Assembly: GCF_008710035.1 (NCBI RefSeq)
Contig: NZ_VYKI01000011.1
Coordinates: 34,059-98,058 of the forward strand
Length of the DNA: 64,000 bases
Direction of reading: 5' to 3'
Source of the DNA: Stenotrophomonas cyclobalanopsidis
GTDB taxonomy: Bacteria > Pseudomonadota > Gammaproteobacteria > Xanthomonadales > Xanthomonadaceae
Made by a program: the position numbers and the translations under genes. Positions 53,717-63,274 of this stretch are shown one piece after another. The notes under the pieces were generated by a model. It did no database searches, was not told the origin of the DNA, and saw only the letters and a program-made list of their open reading frames with translations. Each line of letters begins with the position of its first letter. Within the stretch, counting starts at the first letter, position 1.

Positions 53717-54176
53717 CGTCAACCGAGCGTGGGCTCGGCTCTACAGGATCCGAGGCGCCCGCTTTTTGTAGAGCCGAGCCCGTGCTCGGCTGCCTCTCGT
53801 CGGGCGGAATGAAAACCCCGCGCTGCGCGCGTAAGCCGAGCGTGGGCTCGGCTCTACAGGATCCGAGGCGCGCGCTCTTTGTAGAGCCGAGCCCGTGCTC
53901 GGCTGCCTCTCGTCGGGCGGAATGAAAACCCCGCGCTGCGCGCGTCAGCCGAGCGTGGGCTCGGCTCTACAGGATCCGAGGCGCCCGCTTTTTGTAGAGC
54001 CGAGCCCGTGCTCGGCTGCCTCTCGTCGGGCGGAATGAAAACCCCGCGCTGCGCGCGTCAACCGAGCGTGGGCTCGGCTCTACAGGATCCGAGGCGCCCG
54101 CTTTTTGTAGAGCCGAGCCCGTGCTCGGCTGCTTCTCGTCGGGTTGAGCGCCTCAGTCGAGCAAGCTCGACTCTAC
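53717..54176. repeat. Tandem array of four 113-bp units carrying paired SMAG palindromes
   Basis: The unit holds an inverse SMAG hairpin (ccgagcgtgggctcggctct then ac), a linker (aggatccgaggcgc), a direct hairpin (gtagagccgagcccgtgctc then ggctg) and a second linker (gtcgggcggaatgaaaaccc). The direct hairpins start at 53768, 53881, 53994 and 54107, exactly 113 bases apart; the linkers differ at few bases. The last unit ends in a variant SMAG (agtcgagcaagctcgactct then ac, 54152-54176) which gives the stop codon of the minus-strand gene. Confidence 0.9.
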
Positions 54177-54952
54177 AAAAGCTGGCGGAGCATGGCCTTC
54201 AGTCTGCGACCTTCCAGCTGGAAGTAATCGCGCTGTTCGCGCCACGCCGGGAAGCGCTGCTCCACTTCGTGCCAGAACGCGGGCGAGTGGTTGGCCTGGA
54301 TCAGGTGGCAGAGCTCGTGCACCAGCACGTATTCGAAGGCGGCGGGGCGACCCAGCACCAGGGCCAGGTCCAGCGCCATGCTGCCGTCCGGGGCGAGCGA
54401 GCCCCATTGCGAGGACATCACCTTCAACCGCACGCGGCTGGGTGCGCGCGGCAAGCCGGGCAGGTACTTCGGCAACCAGCGGCCGACGTCGGCGCGGGTC
54501 TGTGCTTCGTAGAACTCACGCAGCAGGCGGCGCAGGGTGGCGTCGCCGGCACGGGTCGGCCACTGCACGCAGGCGCCGTGCTCGTCGATCTCCAGGCGCG
54601 CGAAGCGGCCTTCCTGCCAGCGCACCGGCAGCAGCTCGCCACGCAGCGGCAGCATGCCCGCCTCGCCCGGCTGCAGCGGTGCCGGCAGGCCATTGTCCTG
54701 GTAGACGCGCAGCTGCAGCGCCAGCCAGTCGCGGTGCTGTTCAAGGAAACGCTCGCCCATCACCAGGCTCGCCCGCGGCGGCAACGTCAGGCGCGCACCG
54801 CGTTCGTCCACGCTCAGCTTGATGCGCCGCGCGCGCGGATCGCGCACGCGCAGCACCTCGATCTCGGCATCGTCCAGGCGCAGGCGGACGGTGTCGCGCT
54901 GCACGGTGGCGGGCGGGGTCGGACTGATCAGGCGACGCAGCAGACGGCTCAT
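54173..54952 (-). CDS. YgjP-like zinc metalloprotease (SprT/M48-related)
   Basis: A 259-residue cytoplasmic protein of the YgjP (DUF45) family. Zinc motif HELCHLIQANHSPAFW lies near residues 210-225, with the typical VMSSQWGSLAPDGSMALDL block before it. Family members are putative metalloproteases sometimes found with restriction systems; no such system is next to it here. The TAG stop falls inside the SMAG palindrome at 54152-54176, so the repeat has become part of the gene end. Confidence 0.8.
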   Translation of the reverse strand: MSRLLRRLISPTPPATVQRDTVRLRLDDAEIEVLRVRDPRARRIKLSVDERGARLTLPPRASLVMGERFLEQHRDWLALQLRVYQDNGLPAPLQPGEAGMLPLRGELLPVRWQEGRFARLEIDEHGACVQWPTRAGDATLRRLLREFYEAQTRADVGRWLPKYLPGLPRAPSRVRLKVMSSQWGSLAPDGSMALDLALVLGRPAAFEYVLVHELCHLIQANHSPAFWHEVEQRFPAWREQRDYFQLEGRRLKAMLRQLL

Positions 54953-55011
54953 GTGACCAGCATAGCGCTGCGCGGGGCCACTGGATGACCGGCGGCCCGC
55001 GCAGTGCCTGT

Positions 55012-55917
55012 TCAGTCAGCCTTGCTGAGCTTGAAGGCTTCTTCCAGCAGCAGGAACAGCCGACGGATCTCGGCGCTCTGCAGGGCGAAGCGGGCGTCGA
55101 ACTCGGCGCGGCGGCCGTCTTCGTCGGCATGCTCCAGCTGGTCCAGGGCGCCGTCGAGGAACTTCAGCTTGCGCACGATCAGGTCGTCGCCGATGACGAA
55201 GGACAGGTTGTCCTCGAAGATCAGCGCCAGCTTGGTCACCTGCTTGCCGGCGTCCAGGTGCTTGTCGATCTCGTCGCAGCGCAGTTCCTGGTGCTGGCAC
55301 TTGACCACCGCGCCACCCTCCACCGGGTCCTTCATCTCGCACTCTTCGCCCAGGCTCAGGCCGGTCGGCAGCGGCTCGCCGGCGATCCAGCCGGTCAGGA
55401 TCGAGCGCGGCGCGACTTCTGCATTCAGCGGCATCGCCGGAAAGCTGCCGAGCAGGCCGCGGATGTCGGACATGAAGTACTCGCCGGTCTTGCGGCTGGA
55501 GGTGTCCACCGCGACATAGCCGTGCTGCAGATCGATGAAGGCATCGTTGCGCGAGGACTTCACGAAGGCGCGCGGCAGCAGTTCATGCAGCAGGTCGTCC
55601 TTCATGCGCTTGCGCTCGCGGCCACCGGGGCGGCGGCCTTCCTTCTCCTCGATCTCCTCCAGCTTGCGCTCGAGCAGGTCGTTGACCACCGCCGCCGGCA
55701 GGATCTTGTCCTCGCCGCCCACGGTCAGCCACAGGTGTTCGGCGATGCGGTGCGACAGCAGTTCCTTCTCCTCGCGGCCGAAAGGCGAGATGAAGCCACG
55801 CGAATTCATTTCCAGCGCACCGACCGGCTTGAGCAGGGCGTGCGGCAGCAGGGTGTCCACTTCGGAGAAATCGGTGGTGGTCGGGAAACGGAAGAACGTC
55901 AGGTTGCGAAAGAACAT
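55012..55917 (-). CDS. rdgC: Recombination-associated protein RdgC
   Basis: A 301-residue RdgC, a ring-shaped DNA-binding protein that limits RecA loading. It opens MFFRNLTFFRF and carries GALEMNSRGFISPFG and YVAVDTSSRKTGEYF, close to E. coli RdgC at normal length. The ATG at 55917 is the only plausible start. It lies 36 bases downstream of ttcA on the same strand and may be co-transcribed. Confidence 0.95.
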   Translation of the reverse strand: MFFRNLTFFRFPTTTDFSEVDTLLPHALLKPVGALEMNSRGFISPFGREEKELLSHRIAEHLWLTVGGEDKILPAAVVNDLLERKLEEIEEKEGRRPGGRERKRMKDDLLHELLPRAFVKSSRNDAFIDLQHGYVAVDTSSRKTGEYFMSDIRGLLGSFPAMPLNAEVAPRSILTGWIAGEPLPTGLSLGEECEMKDPVEGGAVVKCQHQELRCDEIDKHLDAGKQVTKLALIFEDNLSFVIGDDLIVRKLKFLDGALDQLEHADEDGRRAEFDARFALQSAEIRRLFLLLEEAFKLSKAD

Positions 55918-55953
55918 GGAATTCCGGATGGCGAAGAGGAAGGGCGTCCCACC

Positions 55954-56889
55954 TTAAAGGGCGGGCATCTCGGGTGCTGCGTCGGCATCGGCCGGCGAAC
56001 CGGCCAGCCAGGCATGGGCATCGGACAAGGGTGCCTCGTCGCGACGGCCCAGCGCCATGAAATCGAACAGACTGGCATCGGCCAGCTGCGAGGGGTGGAT
56101 CTGGCCCATGGCCCGGGCGATCTGGTCGATGCGGCCGGGATGGTCCTTTTCCCACTGCTGGAGCATCAGCCCGACCTGGCGGCGTTGCAGGTTTTCCTGG
56201 CTGCCACACAGGTTGCACGGGATGATCGGGAAATCACGTGCCTGGGCGTACTCGATGATGTCGCGTTCGCGTACGTAGGCCAGTGGACGGATGACCACGT
56301 GGCGGCCGTCGTCGCTGCGCAGTTTCGGCGGCATGCCCGACAGCTTGGCGTGGTGGAACAGGTTCATGAAGAAGGTGGCCACCATGTCGTCGCGGTGGTG
56401 GCCCAGCGCGATTCGGGTGAAGCCGTGCTTCTCGGCGTGGTTGTACAGCGCGCCGCGGCGCAGGCGCGAGCACAGCGAACACATCGTGCGGCCTTCCGGG
56501 ATGACCCGGCTGACCACCGAATAGGTGTCCTGCTCGATGATCTGGTACGCCACGCCCAGGCTGGCCAGGTATTCCGGCAGCACGTGTTCGGGGAAGCCGG
56601 GCTGCTTCTGGTCCAGGTTCACCGCGACCAGCTCGAACGGCACCGGGGCCTTCTTCTGCAGCTGCAGCAGGATGTCCAGCAGGGTGTAGCTGTCCTTGCC
56701 GCCGGACAGGCAGACCATCACCTTGTCGCCGGCCTCGATCATGCCGTAGTCGGCAATGGCCTGGCCTACCTGGCGGCGCAGGCGCCTGGCCAGCGGCTGC
56801 TCCCCATGCAGGTGTTCCGCGCGCGGGCCCACGCGCTGTGCGGCAGGCGCACGCGGCAAGGGATCGGGCAGGGAAATCACGGCGCTCAT
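55954..56889 (-). CDS. ttcA: tRNA 2-thiocytidine synthetase TtcA
   Basis: A 311-residue enzyme that adds sulfur to cytidine 32 of some tRNAs. The PP-loop ATPase motif is SGGKDS near residue 60. CSLC (near 135) and CNLC (near 222) are the two CxxC pairs that hold a 4Fe-4S cluster. The Asp/Glu-rich C-terminus ends without further domains. Start taken at MSAVISL (56889); an ATG three codons upstream is equally possible. Confidence 0.95.
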   Translation of the reverse strand: MSAVISLPDPLPRAPAAQRVGPRAEHLHGEQPLARRLRRQVGQAIADYGMIEAGDKVMVCLSGGKDSYTLLDILLQLQKKAPVPFELVAVNLDQKQPGFPEHVLPEYLASLGVAYQIIEQDTYSVVSRVIPEGRTMCSLCSRLRRGALYNHAEKHGFTRIALGHHRDDMVATFFMNLFHHAKLSGMPPKLRSDDGRHVVIRPLAYVRERDIIEYAQARDFPIIPCNLCGSQENLQRRQVGLMLQQWEKDHPGRIDQIARAMGQIHPSQLADASLFDFMALGRRDEAPLSDAHAWLAGSPADADAAPEMPAL

Positions 56890-56981
56890 GGCTGCCATTC
56901 TACCGGCTTGGGGCCGGCGCCGGCCGCGGCGCGGGGTTGCCCTCTCCCGATGGTCATCGGCGCTGTGTATGCTCGGAGGCT

Positions 56982-57185
56982 GTGGATACCTACAGCCCCG
57001 CCGAGATCGTCGAACGCCTCGTCGCCCTGCGCGCCGAACACCGCGTGCTGGATGAACAGATCACCCGGATGGCCGCCAATGGCGAGGACGAGCTGGAGTC
57101 GAAACGGCTGAAGCGGCGCAAGCTGCAGTTGAAGGACTGCATCGCGAAGCTGGAGAGCCTGCAGATTCCGGACGAGCCGGCGTAA
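56982..57185 (+). CDS. DUF465 (YdcH-like) small coiled protein
   Basis: A 67-residue protein with [20 protein letters not shown] and [19 protein letters not shown], the DUF465/YdcH helical pattern. Likely an antiparallel helical hairpin of unknown role. It starts at GTG 56982 just after GGAGG; longer readings would run into the divergent ttcA leader. It is short but well supported by motif and ribosome-binding site. Confidence 0.75.
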   Translation: MDTYSPAEIVERLVALRAEHRVLDEQITRMAANGEDELESKRLKRRKLQLKDCIAKLESLQIPDEPA

Positions 57186-57192
57186 GCGGGGG

Positions 57193-57276
57193 CCCATCCA
57201 CGCATGGCGTGGATCTACTGCCGGGCATGGCGTGGATCCATCGCCGGGCATGGCCCGGCGCTACCGTGGTCGGCCA
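57193..57276. repeat. SMAG-like palindrome cluster
   Basis: Words atccacgcatggcgtggat, gccgggcatggcgtggatcc and gccgggcatggcccggcgct then ac follow one another after the DUF465 gene. Each folds into a short hairpin. The last ends with the inverse of GTAG. They lie between convergent genes. Confidence 0.6.
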
Positions 57277-57298
57277 TCCATTTCGCCTGGCATGGGTG

Positions 57299-57664
57299 TT
57301 ACCCGTTCGGGATGACCACGTCGGCGTTCCACGCCGGTTCGCCGTCGACACTCAGGTCGCAATGGCGCACGGCGCCGTCCGCGCGGCAGTGCAGGCGCAG
57401 CGGATGGCCGTACCAGTCCCCCTGCAGGCCTGCGCCGACCACTGCCTCTTCCTCGCCGACGATGCGCTCGGCATCGGCCAGCCACAGGGTGTAGCGCGGC
57501 GCTTCGCCTTCGCCGGTGGCCACGCACAGGCGCACCGGTGCGTCGGCCAGCCGGCCCGGCAGGGTGTCTTCCACGCAGGCCGGCGCGGCCTGCGCCGTCC
57601 CCGCAGCGAGCAGCATGGCCGGCAGCAGCCACGCGGGGCTGATCCTCCGGCCAGGGCGGCTCAT
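57299..57664 (-). CDS. Small secreted protein of unknown function
   Basis: A 121-residue protein with a signal peptide (about 1-27, ending AQAA) and a mature part with three cysteines (ACVEDT, RLCVATG, LHCRADGAVRHCD makes four). It is strand-rich by appearance and ends NADVVIPNG. Family not recognised. Its start overlaps the plsB stop by four bases (ATGA), so it is translated with plsB. Confidence 0.7.
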   Translation of the reverse strand: MSRPGRRISPAWLLPAMLLAAGTAQAAPACVEDTLPGRLADAPVRLCVATGEGEAPRYTLWLADAERIVGEEEAVVGAGLQGDWYGHPLRLHCRADGAVRHCDLSVDGEPAWNADVVIPNG

Positions 57665-60288
57665 GCCTGCGGCGTCGGTTCTTCCGGGCGCGCCGCTTCG
57701 GGGCTGACGCGCTCGATGGTGTGGCGCAGTTCGCGGCCGAGGATGAACTTGGCGTCCTTGGCCCAGCTGTCCAGGCGGTCGTCGAACAGCAGCTTGCTGT
57801 TCTCGTCCGGCCACACCAGGCGCAGCTCGCGCAGCTTCTGGATGAAGCCACGGAACAGCGACTTGTCGAAGAATTCCGGCGCGGCCGGCGCGTACAGCAG
57901 GCTGAGGCGCTGCGCGGCCTGCTGGCACAGGCTTTCCAGCTCGGCGGTACCGAGCGTGCCTGGGCCGTTCTTCACCAGCACCGAAATGGCGATGTAGTAA
58001 CGCTCGAACGCCTGCTGCAGCGAATGACCGATGGCACGCAGGCGGAACACCTCGTCGGTCTGCCCGGTGTTGCGGGTCAGCATGCCGCCGTCATCGTCGG
58101 CGACCTGCTGCAGCAGGCCTTCGCGGATGAACACGTCGATGGTCTGCTCGATGCGATGGGCGAACTCGTCCTCGCTCCACGGCAGGAACAGCTCGGCCTG
58201 CAGGAACGGGTACACGGTGCGGCCCAGGCGGACCAGGCCGGTGCGGCTCATGCGGCGGTTGTTCTGGAAGCAGCAGGCCACCCACGACGAGGCGGTGAAC
58301 AGGTGCACCACGTTGTTGCGGAAGTAGCTGAGCAGCACCGCGGTATCGCCACTGACGCTGAGCACATCGCCCAGCGGATGCTTGATGCGGGTGAGGACGT
58401 TGATTTCCTCGGCGTGGGCGATGATCCGCTCCGGCGAGTGCGGGGTCACCGTCACCCGGCCCGAGTACGGCATCTCTTCCAGCAGGGTCTTGCACAGCTC
58501 GATCTGCGCGATCAGGTCGGCCTCGCCCATCGCGTGCTTGGGCGTGGACAGCAGCGCCAGCGCCAGCAGGTTGATCGGGTTGACGTCGGCGGCACCGTTG
58601 ATGCGCACCTGGATGCGGTCGGCCAAGGTATCGACGGTGGTCGACAGCCACGACGGCTTCTCGTCCTCCGGCACCGCCTCGCCCTTCCACTCCGGCGCCT
58701 TCTCGGCCAGCACGTCGTTCAGGGCGATCGGTTCACCGAAGTTCACCACCACCTGGCCGTAGTTCTGCTTGAGCACCTTGGGGATGCCCCACAACAGCGA
58801 CCAGATCGATTCCTTCTCCTTCGGCCGCCCGGACAGTTCGTCCAGGTAGCTGCCGCCTTCCATCAGCTTCTCATAGCCGATGTAGATGGGCTGGAACAGC
58901 ACCGGCTTGCGCGGCTGGCGCAGGAACGCGCGCAGGGTCATCGAGATCATGCCGCCCTTGGGCTGCAGCAGGCGCCCGGTGCGCGAACGGCCACCCTCGA
59001 CGAAGTACTCGATGGAATAGCCACCGGCGACCAGCTGCGCGACGTATTCGCTGAGCACGGCCGAATACAGCGCGTTGCCACGGATCGAGCGGCGGATGAA
59101 GAACGCACCGCCCTTGCGCAGCAGGGTACCGACCACCGGCAGGTTCAGGTTGATGCCGGCCACGATGTGCGGCGGCACGATGCCACGGTCGTACAGCAGG
59201 TAGGACAGCAGCAGGTAATCCATGTGGCTGCGGTGGCTGGGCACGTAGACCACTTCGTGGCCCGGCGCGGCAGCCTTGAACTTGTCCAGGTGGTGCACCA
59301 GCACGCCGGCGTAGATGCGGTTCCACACATGGCTGAGCATGAAGCTGGCCGAACGCACCACCGGGCTGGAATAGTCCGCGGCGATTTCCCAGGCGTAGGC
59401 GTGCGCCTTCTTCCAGGCATCGGCCGGCTTGGAGTTGTCGCGCTTGGCCTGGGCGGCGATCGCTTCGCGCACCGGCTCGGCGGCCAGCACCTGGTCCACC
59501 AGCAGGCGGCGGGTGGACAGGTCGGGGCCGATGACCGATTCACGGATGCGGCGGAAATGGGTACGCAGCACGCGCTGCAGCTTGCGCACGGTGCGCTCGG
59601 GCTCCAGGCCCTCGTCCACGGTGCTGCGCAGCGAGATCGGCGGGGCGAAGCGCACGATGGTGCTGCGGCCGTTCAGCAGCAGGCCCAGCAGGCGGCGGAA
59701 GCGGCCGACCAGCGCCCAGTTTTCCGAGAACAGCACGGCGAACCAGCCGCTCTGCTTGTCCGGCGCGCGGCCGACGAAGATCGACACCGGCACCAGGTGC
59801 ACGTCCAGATCGTCGCGCACGCGGTGCGCCTGCAGGACCTTGGCCAGCGAATCGGAATGGGTCTTGGCGCCGCGCTGCTCGGGAATGAGCGAATTGCTGG
59901 AGCTGCGCCGCGACAGGGCCAGGTAGGCGCGCTTGCGGCCCGTCGGGTCACCGGCCAGCGGTACCAGCGGCGACGGCAGGCCGGCCTGGCGGCAGGCCTT
60001 GTCCAGGATCAGCGCGTTGGACAGGCCGTAGTCTTCCAGCACATACACGACCGGGCGGCCGTCGTTGTACTGGCCCGGGTCCTCCGGCTCGATCTTCAGC
60101 GCCAGCCACGGCTCGACCAGACGGCCCAGCAGGCGCGCCCAGAAGGGGCGGCGACCAGCGGGACGGGCGTGCGCGGGCGGCGGCACCGGATTGGGGCCGG
60201 TGCCGGTCGAGGGAGACGCCGCGGCCGGATCGGCGGGCGTCTGCTGGGGTTCTTCGCCGGGGAACGGCAGCGGGTTCTGTTTCGACAT
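57661..60288 (-). CDS. plsB: Glycerol-3-phosphate 1-O-acyltransferase PlsB
   Basis: An 875-residue acyltransferase catalysing the first step of phospholipid synthesis at the inner membrane. The HX4D catalytic motif is HRSHMD (His352-Asp357), followed by GGAFFIRRS and FVEGGRSRTGR for glycerol-phosphate binding and FQPIYIGYEKL. Length and order match E. coli PlsB (807 residues) with a Pro/Ala-rich N-terminal extension (about 1-48). Start MSKQN at 60288 is preferred to one three codons upstream. Confidence 0.95.
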   Translation of the reverse strand: MSKQNPLPFPGEEPQQTPADPAAASPSTGTGPNPVPPPAHARPAGRRPFWARLLGRLVEPWLALKIEPEDPGQYNDGRPVVYVLEDYGLSNALILDKACRQAGLPSPLVPLAGDPTGRKRAYLALSRRSSSNSLIPEQRGAKTHSDSLAKVLQAHRVRDDLDVHLVPVSIFVGRAPDKQSGWFAVLFSENWALVGRFRRLLGLLLNGRSTIVRFAPPISLRSTVDEGLEPERTVRKLQRVLRTHFRRIRESVIGPDLSTRRLLVDQVLAAEPVREAIAAQAKRDNSKPADAWKKAHAYAWEIAADYSSPVVRSASFMLSHVWNRIYAGVLVHHLDKFKAAAPGHEVVYVPSHRSHMDYLLLSYLLYDRGIVPPHIVAGINLNLPVVGTLLRKGGAFFIRRSIRGNALYSAVLSEYVAQLVAGGYSIEYFVEGGRSRTGRLLQPKGGMISMTLRAFLRQPRKPVLFQPIYIGYEKLMEGGSYLDELSGRPKEKESIWSLLWGIPKVLKQNYGQVVVNFGEPIALNDVLAEKAPEWKGEAVPEDEKPSWLSTTVDTLADRIQVRINGAADVNPINLLALALLSTPKHAMGEADLIAQIELCKTLLEEMPYSGRVTVTPHSPERIIAHAEEINVLTRIKHPLGDVLSVSGDTAVLLSYFRNNVVHLFTASSWVACCFQNNRRMSRTGLVRLGRTVYPFLQAELFLPWSEDEFAHRIEQTIDVFIREGLLQQVADDDGGMLTRNTGQTDEVFRLRAIGHSLQQAFERYYIAISVLVKNGPGTLGTAELESLCQQAAQRLSLLYAPAAPEFFDKSLFRGFIQKLRELRLVWPDENSKLLFDDRLDSWAKDAKFILGRELRHTIERVSPEAARPEEPTPQA

Positions 60289-60296
60289 CGGCGCCA

Positions 60297-61250
60297 TTAT
60301 GGCTTAGGCGGCGTGGTTGCCGCTTCCCCGCCGGTGGCGGGGGCCTCTGCGGGCTCCGGCGCGGCGGCCGCGCGGGCCGCATCGGCCTTGCGCAGCAGGA
60401 CATCGGTATCGGCCAGGGTGCGGGTCAGGTACCAATGCCCTTCGCGCCGGCTCAGCGGCAACTGCAGCTGCAGGGTGCGCCCGGCCAGTTCGTATTCCAT
60501 GCGGACCAGGGCATTGTCGCCTTCCACCGAAAGCAGCTCCCCGCGCAGGCTGCGCAGGGCGTCGTCCACGCCCAGCCCGTAGCTGGCCAGGACGGCCTTG
60601 ACGGTGTGCAGGAACGGCGCCAGCTGCTGCAGGCTGCCTTCCATGCCGGCTGCACGCAGGCCGTCCTCGTTGTCGAAGCCGACCTTGGCGGCGGCCTCGA
60701 CCAGCGCGGCGATGCTGCTGCGGGCGCGCGCCCGGTCGCTGATCGGCGCGCCCTGCGCCCAGCCGGCAAGGGTTTGCACCAGGGCGATGTAATGCGTCTG
60801 CTGGCTGGGGGTGTAGCCCTTCTGGTGGCGCAGGTACTGCACGCCGAAGTTGCCCATCGACTGCGCCGCCTGGCGCACCGCGCTGGCCTGGCCGGCCAGC
60901 TGGCGGTCGAAGCTGCGCTGCAGCTGGGCGGCGGCCTGCGGCTCGCGCAGGGCAGCCAGCATCGGCAGCATCTGGTCACCCAGCGGCAGTTCGCCCAGCG
61001 GCCACTGGCTGCGGCCGTCGGTCCAGGCCTGCTGCAGCCGCTGGTACTGGCCCGGCGGCACCGACAGGCGCGCGTAGCCGACCAGGTCATCCTCGACCAG
61101 GCGCTGGGCCATGGCCTGCACCGCCGCCACCGGCTCAGCCGCCGGCTTGGCCGGGTCGCTGCCGGATTGACGGCACGCGGCCATCGCCAGAAGCACCATG
61201 GCTGCCAGCCCCCATCCACGCGCAGACCTTCGTCGCACTGCCACGCTCAT
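60297..61250 (-). CDS. Lipoprotein of unknown function
   Basis: A 317-residue protein with a lipoprotein signal (lipobox AMAAC near residue 26) and a helical mature domain, including AVRQAAQSMGNFGVQYLRHQ and LRSLRGELLSVEGDNALVRM. The C-terminus is Ala/Pro/Glu-rich. It ends nine bases before plsB and is probably in its operon. No family is recognised. ATG 61250 is chosen because it gives the signal peptide. Confidence 0.75.
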   Translation of the reverse strand: MSVAVRRRSARGWGLAAMVLLAMAACRQSGSDPAKPAAEPVAAVQAMAQRLVEDDLVGYARLSVPPGQYQRLQQAWTDGRSQWPLGELPLGDQMLPMLAALREPQAAAQLQRSFDRQLAGQASAVRQAAQSMGNFGVQYLRHQKGYTPSQQTHYIALVQTLAGWAQGAPISDRARARSSIAALVEAAAKVGFDNEDGLRAAGMEGSLQQLAPFLHTVKAVLASYGLGVDDALRSLRGELLSVEGDNALVRMEYELAGRTLQLQLPLSRREGHWYLTRTLADTDVLLRKADAARAAAAPEPAEAPATGGEAATTPPKP

Positions 61251-61340
61251 GCAATCGGACTCCCCGTACCGGCCCGCATCTTGCGGCCTGCAAGGTGACA
61301 GCGGCAAGCCGTGCGGTCACGGTTTGCGTTCTGCGGCGAT

Positions 61341-61378
61341 AAAAAAAGAGCCCGGATCACACGGATCGCAGGCTCTTC
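61341..61378 (-). terminator. Intrinsic terminator after the trypsin-like gene
   Basis: Read on the minus strand: AAGAGCC, a nested GATCCG/CGGATC inner stem, GGCTC, then seven T. Strong stem and T run, 130 bases past the protease stop and before the lipoprotein gene. The stretch 61379-61510 is AT-rich and otherwise empty. Confidence 0.8.
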
Positions 61379-61510
61379 AAACCGGCGCGAGGCCGGTGGA
61401 CAGTTGTGGCACATCTCCGGCCCAGGGACCGGATGGCGGCGATGCTACGCCGCCTCTGAAGTTAAGGCAATACGTCATGTAACATGATTTAACTATTTGA
61501 TTTTATTGAA

Positions 61511-62329
61511 TCAATCCTTCTGCCAGACCGCTTCAATGAAATCTACGGCATGTTTTTCGGCGATTCGGGCATAAACGCCGGGGTAGCCGGCCCGTGCGCA
61601 GCCCTCACCCCAGCTGACGATGCCGAACTGGGTCCAGCCGTCGCGCAGCTTGAGCATCAGCGGGCCGCCGGAATCGCCCTGGCAGCTGTCGACGCCCTCA
61701 CGCCCGGCGCAGATGACCTTGCCGCGCGCGAGTTCACCGGCGTAGGCCTGCTGGCACTCGGCAAACGGCACGAACGGCACCTGCACCGTCTGCAACTGGG
61801 TCGGCAGCTCGCTGGCGCCCTCCTCGGTGGTGCCCCAGCCGATCACGGTGAGGTCGCGGCCCGGCTTGAGGTAGCTGGCGTCCGGGCGCAGGCGCAAGGT
61901 CACCGGCTGCGCGTCGGCCAGCGGGGCGTCCAGCTGGATCAGCGCCAGATCGTGTTCCAGCGAATTGCCGCTGTTGAAGGCCGGATGCGCGTGGATGGCC
62001 TTGACGTTGGAGGCGCGTGGCGAGGCATCGGTGGACAGCGCGGTGAGGTTGCCGACGATGGCCAGGCCGGCGGGCGAATCGCCCTGCACGCAGTGCGCGG
62101 CGGTCAGCACCCACGACGGCGAGATGAGGGTGCCACCGCAGAAGTGGCGGTCGTGATCGGAGTCGCCCGTCGACAGCCCCTGCAGGCTGACCATGAACGG
62201 GTACTGCCCCGGCTGGGCGTCCTCGCCGCCGATGATGCGCGGCGTTTCGCGCGGTTGCGGTGCGGCGAAGGCGGGTGCTGCGAACGCCAGCAACAGGCCG
62301 GCAAGAACTGCAGAGGTGCTGCGATACAT
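61511..62329 (-). CDS. Secreted trypsin-like serine protease
   Basis: A 272-residue S1A protease. Signal peptide residues 1-22, a short propeptide to Arg31, then mature RIIGGEDAQ start at Ile32. Catalytic triad is visible in TAAHC, HDLALIQL and CQGDSGGP; the Asp in GVDSCQGDS gives trypsin-like preference for Arg/Lys. Four or more cysteines support disulfides. It is secreted to periplasm or medium. The ATG at 62329 is chosen for the signal peptide. Three I78-type inhibitors encoded at 37430-43522 may protect against such proteases (inference). Confidence 0.93.
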   Translation of the reverse strand: MYRSTSAVLAGLLLAFAAPAFAAPQPRETPRIIGGEDAQPGQYPFMVSLQGLSTGDSDHDRHFCGGTLISPSWVLTAAHCVQGDSPAGLAIVGNLTALSTDASPRASNVKAIHAHPAFNSGNSLEHDLALIQLDAPLADAQPVTLRLRPDASYLKPGRDLTVIGWGTTEEGASELPTQLQTVQVPFVPFAECQQAYAGELARGKVICAGREGVDSCQGDSGGPLMLKLRDGWTQFGIVSWGEGCARAGYPGVYARIAEKHAVDFIEAVWQKD

Positions 62330-62481
62330 ATCCGTGTACTCCCTCTTAGATGATTGGAACCGGCGCAGCCGTGAGCGGCGCCGGTGCATCGATTGGGAGG
62401 CAGGGACATCCGGATCCAGTGCGACCGCGCGCACGGTTCTTCGCTGCGGGGTCGACTGCGACAGCGCTGGAGCCACAAATG

Positions 62482-62516
62482 CGAACGCCATCCCGCATGG
62501 GGCGGGATGGCGTTCG
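62482..62516 (-). terminator. Hairpin terminator after pyrF
   Basis: A perfect 15-bp stem (cgaacgccatcccgc / gcgggatggcgttcg) with a five-base loop, 33 bases past the pyrF stop. The following ATTTGT is only weakly T-rich. Confidence 0.75.
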
Positions 62517-62548
62517 GTATTGCGGTGTGACCGGCAGCGCCGGCAGGC

Positions 62549-63274
62549 TCAGCGTGCAGCCAGAGCCGACGCGATTTCCTGCTGGATCGCCCGCGCGGCC
62601 GCCTGCGGATCGGCAGCCAGGCGGATCGGACGGCCGACCACGATGGCATCGGCGCCATCGGCGAAGGCCTGGGCCACGCCGACGGTACGCTTCTGGTCAT
62701 CGCCGACCGGGCCGCCCGGACGGATGCCCGGGCAAACGATGGAGAACCCGGCGCCGGTGGCGGCACGGATCGGGCCGGCTTCCTGCCCGGAGGCGATCAC
62801 GCCATCAATGCCAGCCGCCTGGGCGGCCAGTGCGCGCTCGACCACCACGTCCACCGGCTCACGGTCGATGCCCATCTGCGCCAAATCCGGGCGCCCCATC
62901 GAGGTCAGCACGGTCACCGCCAGCAGGCGCATGTCGCTGCTGTTGGCGGCCGCACAGGCCTCCATCATCGCCGGGTGCCAGCCATGGATGGTGGCGTAGC
63001 TCACCGGCCACTGCGACAGGCGCTTGATCACCGCCGCGGCGGTGGCCGGGATGTCGAAGAACTTCAGGTCGACGAACACGCGCTTGTCGCGGCGGGCCAG
63101 CTCGTCCAGCACCTGGAAATACTCGCCGGAGGCGAGCAGTTCCATGCCGATCTTGTAGAACGCCACGCTGTCGCCCAGGCGATCGACCCACTCCAGCGCC
63201 TGCACGCGGTCAGGCACGTCCAGGGCGAAGATCAGCCGTTCGTCATCGCGCAGCGGCAGCGGTGCGCGGCTCAC
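62549..63274 (-). CDS. pyrF: Orotidine 5'-phosphate decarboxylase
   Basis: A 241-residue enzyme converting OMP to UMP, the last step of pyrimidine synthesis. The catalytic [10 protein letters not shown] (near residue 62) carries the Lys-Asp pair; [10 protein letters not shown] and VVGRPI form the phosphate site. Starts at GTG 63274, overlapping the acid phosphatase stop by four bases (GTGA); upstream ATG readings would lie inside that gene in another frame. Normal length. Confidence 0.96.
   Translation of the reverse strand: MSRAPLPLRDDERLIFALDVPDRVQALEWVDRLGDSVAFYKIGMELLASGEYFQVLDELARRDKRVFVDLKFFDIPATAAAVIKRLSQWPVSYATIHGWHPAMMEACAAANSSDMRLLAVTVLTSMGRPDLAQMGIDREPVDVVVERALAAQAAGIDGVIASGQEAGPIRAATGAGFSIVCPGIRPGGPVGDDQKRTVGVAQAFADGADAIVVGRPIRLAADPQAAARAIQQEIASALAAR

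Noticed and set aside
53717..54176. CRISPR-like regular repeats
   Set aside because: The whole 113-base unit is repeated, with no unique spacers and no cas genes; the units are paired SMAG palindromes.
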